A DNA stretch of 64,000 nt from Acinetobacter kanungonis (GTDB taxonomy: Bacteria; Pseudomonadota; Gammaproteobacteria; Pseudomonadales; Moraxellaceae). The stretch covers positions 725,390 through 789,389 of the forward strand of contig NZ_JAACKC010000001.1 of NCBI RefSeq assembly GCF_009939195.1, given 5' to 3'. The notes beneath the pieces were generated by a model. That model made no database searches. It saw only the letters and a list, made by a program, of their open reading frames with translations, and had not been told where the DNA came from. The position numbers and the translations under genes are program-made. Of this stretch, positions 63,301 through 64,000 are shown one piece after another; the first letter of the stretch is position 1, and each line of letters starts with the position of its first letter.

Positions 63301-64000
63301 CTCTAGAACAGGACTACCACTATCTTCCAAAGTAAAGATTAAGCTTTCGACATCCCCTGCATGATCAATACTGTCGAGTAGCTCGACCTGATAACTCCAA
63401 GCATTTGATGAGCCAGTTAAAGTCACTATCAACACATCATTTTGTGTAGTGGAACCAGTTAAGGTTTTTCCATCAGAAGATAATGTCCAAGTGATTGGAT
63501 TACCTTGACTGGATAAAGAAATATTAGGCACTACCAATGCTAAATCTGTATATGTTCCAGTTAACTGACTTGTTACCTCAGCCGAGCCTTGGCTAGTTAA
63601 TAAAGCCTCATCCAAAGTTACAGATAGTGTTGTTAAGTCTAAAGTATAGGATTCTGTTGTATTTACTGCTGTTGGATTACCTGCAGCATCGTGAACTATA
63701 GCACTAGCCTCTATAGTTAAATCACCATCATCTACAAGCTCACTCCCTGGCACAGCGACACTCCAAACTCCTCCACTTTGGATTTGTGTAGTATAGATTT
63801 GATTATTAATTGTCAGTGTCACCTCATCACCAATTTGATATTCACCACTCACTGAACCACTAACGTTAATCGTACCGACTGCCTCTGATAGTGTTATAAC
63901 GTTGTCACTGGTAATTGGGTTGATATCTATGCTGGCTATTGGCTCAATCACATCAACGGCAAAGTCCACTTCATTACTTGGATCACTGCTGTTCCCCGCC
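60376..64000 (-). CDS. Type I-secreted RTX/Bap-like adhesin, N-terminal part missing
   Basis: About 1,207 codons are visible and the frame stays open to the right edge, so the start is outside. From N to C: a Bap-type Ig-like repeat (ASIDINPITSDNVITLSEAV), a T1SS-143-type domain (ending ISVDVIDDVP), then two copies of a long module. Each has a beta-rich region, an RTX Ca-binding block (GGSGNDLIRGGSGDDTI, AGSGDDTVNAGSGNDVI) and a type I secretion target region. The protein is probably exported by a type I system encoded elsewhere and held at the surface for adhesion and biofilm. Confidence 0.92.
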   Translation of the reverse strand, partial: AGNSSDPSNEVDFAVDVIEPIASIDINPITSDNVITLSEAVGTINVSGSVSGEYQIGDEVTLTINNQIYTTQIQSGGVWSVAVPGSELVDDGDLTIEASAIVHDAAGNPTAVNTTESYTLDLTTLSVTLDEALLTSQGSAEVTSQLTGTYTDLALVVPNISLSSQGNPITWTLSSDGKTLTGSTTQNDVLIVTLTGSSNAWSYQVELLDSIDHAGDVESLIFTLEDSGSPVLEKISVDVIDDVPILAENVTYDFGDTPSIYFGNAVDSFGADGGHLTTATINGVIYTYDALADSITYTGSTTQFDPDNYSFEDGVLSLTTNFGDSIRINFQTGEYSVESTGEGIGTEPAQVAPTAMIADQGGLLGSVGLNALDLIDLTANQKFTVADANNDITSVSLSLTTNLGDALINALNIDTGIPNLITIFDPDDTIVLPLGDAIDFIGLGAVINILGGTLGGLLSALGLTSYGLTASQDLATELGITITIGDESFISDGSGGYVYGQTITFTLTNSDPVSTQAFNELLASITVDDAFLGDIADLSLAPTYTLNVVDSLAQSDTEVSTDIANVSLLGNLLGSDTSGFLTEGTAGGESIDKSAETTSQRIYGYAGDDTLTGGSGNDLIRGGSGDDTIVAGNGNDLIYGGTGNDELTGNDGTDVFVWEQGDGGATADPTIDTITDFNTASAAIGGDVLDLSGLLQGEGKIGNLVGNLAAYIHFETVNNQTEIWISTTGEFTGGYDASESSKVDQKIILSGVDYAADTRTDAEIIQELLSKGKLIVDDLYGSVGSQESLEIDFTAIDNDLDVATKLSDGSSTTTVNLDSTMVEPETDLVDPSDNSAPFGFYADRDLLGIIDVGALGLIDLDQQVFGAFDLDNNIEKVEITYQPIVNVGLTKLTLEASERLAQEFGLKLSYSSTDGTLSLLNYSYTLTVTALDGGAIDNVKLNELLATVQLANESGTLLNSSTLSLNVLKSMTMTVTDTNGAEYIDSGTNLLGANVINDLGDNHEFITEGTNISELIDQSAASMGQRIYAYDGDDVITGSNFNDWIRAGSGDDTVNAGSGNDVIFGGLGDDIIDGGAGNDRILGEAGNDTITGGSGSDTVMFQVLDGEESDNAGGNGTDTWLDFHLGNTTTDDQADKIDISDLLVDYSGDGSAASLSDYLSVNSDGTDTTIRIDRDGAGGQYQSTDLVVLKGVDTTLIELITNQQIIL
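60700..60930 (-). repeat. RTX nonapeptide block 2
   Basis: Codes for GGxGxDxUx repeats from YAYDGDDVITGSNFNDWI to GGSGSDTVMF near the adhesin C-terminus. These bind Ca2+ outside the cell and drive folding after secretion. Confidence 0.9.
62035..62210 (-). repeat. RTX nonapeptide block 1
   Basis: Codes for YGYAGDDTLTGGSGNDLI to NDELTGNDGTDVF, about 425 codons upstream of block 2 and clearly homologous to it. Confidence 0.9.

Overview
The window reads as a chromosomal segment of an Acinetobacter species (gamma-proteobacteria, Moraxellaceae). The main reasons are a two-component pair that matches BfmR/BfmS of Acinetobacter almost residue for residue, a 13-gene nuo operon with fused nuoCD, a long-form nrdA/nrdB pair, and the edge of a Bap-like RTX giant adhesin. 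Base composition is moderately AT-rich and intergenic stretches are very AT-rich. No complete insertion sequence, prophage or CRISPR array is visible.

Layout. 1-7.2 kb: a porin cut by the left edge, an AmpG-like MFS transporter, a PlsC-type acyltransferase, a patatin-like lipoprotein, an NfeD/SPFH membrane pair and the proline symporter putP. 7.3-12.6 kb: ispA, a PAS-GGEEF diguanylate cyclase, a solitary prpF, an AroP-type permease and a tRNA-Arg(CCT). 12.6-19.8 kb looks more accessory: a secreted SUFU-like protein beside the tRNA, a periplasmic metallo-beta-lactamase-fold hydrolase, a lipoprotein operon CsgG/DUF4810/DUF799, a LysE exporter, oleate hydratase and a small lipoprotein. 20-25.7 kb: a TetR-MFS-HlyD efflux locus with a palindromic operator, a PLP enzyme and a BaiN-like flavoprotein. 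25.7-28.4 kb: a CmpX-like MscS-family protein with three tiny proteins around it. 28.5-32.2 kb: an ethanolamine operon (permease, eutB, eutC) without microcompartment genes. 32.4-36.6 kb: an unknown protein, the divergent fpr/finR pair, two cold-shock-domain genes (one fused to a membrane segment and an excalibur domain) and upp. 36.7-51.8 kb: nuoA to nuoN. 52.3-55.2 kb: an unknown 118-residue protein and bfmRS. 55.2-60.3 kb: nrdA, a 42-residue membrane protein and nrdB. 60.4-64 kb: the C-terminal third or less of a type I-secreted RTX adhesin, cut by the right edge.

How the genes work together. Complex I (nuo) supplies respiratory energy. EutBC plus permease feed acetaldehyde and ammonia from ethanolamine, and putP and the AroP-like permease import amino acids. 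BfmRS is a known envelope and biofilm regulator in this genus. The same window holds several envelope genes it could plausibly serve: the adhesin, the CsgG-type lipoprotein trio and the porin. That link is inference. The trio's promoter does carry a tandem repeat with 11-bp period of the kind OmpR-family regulators bind.

Most worth a second look: the CsgG/DUF4810/DUF799 operon and its promoter; the tandem duplication of the whole RTX plus type I secretion-signal module in the adhesin; the cold-shock/membrane/excalibur fusion; the small membrane ORF and REP-like hairpin between nrdA and nrdB; paired NrdR-like boxes and a DnaA box before nrdA; the structured nuoB-nuoCD gap; and the tiny membrane proteins at 26.0, 28.3 and 58.8 kb. 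All calls come from reading the sequence; no database search was run.
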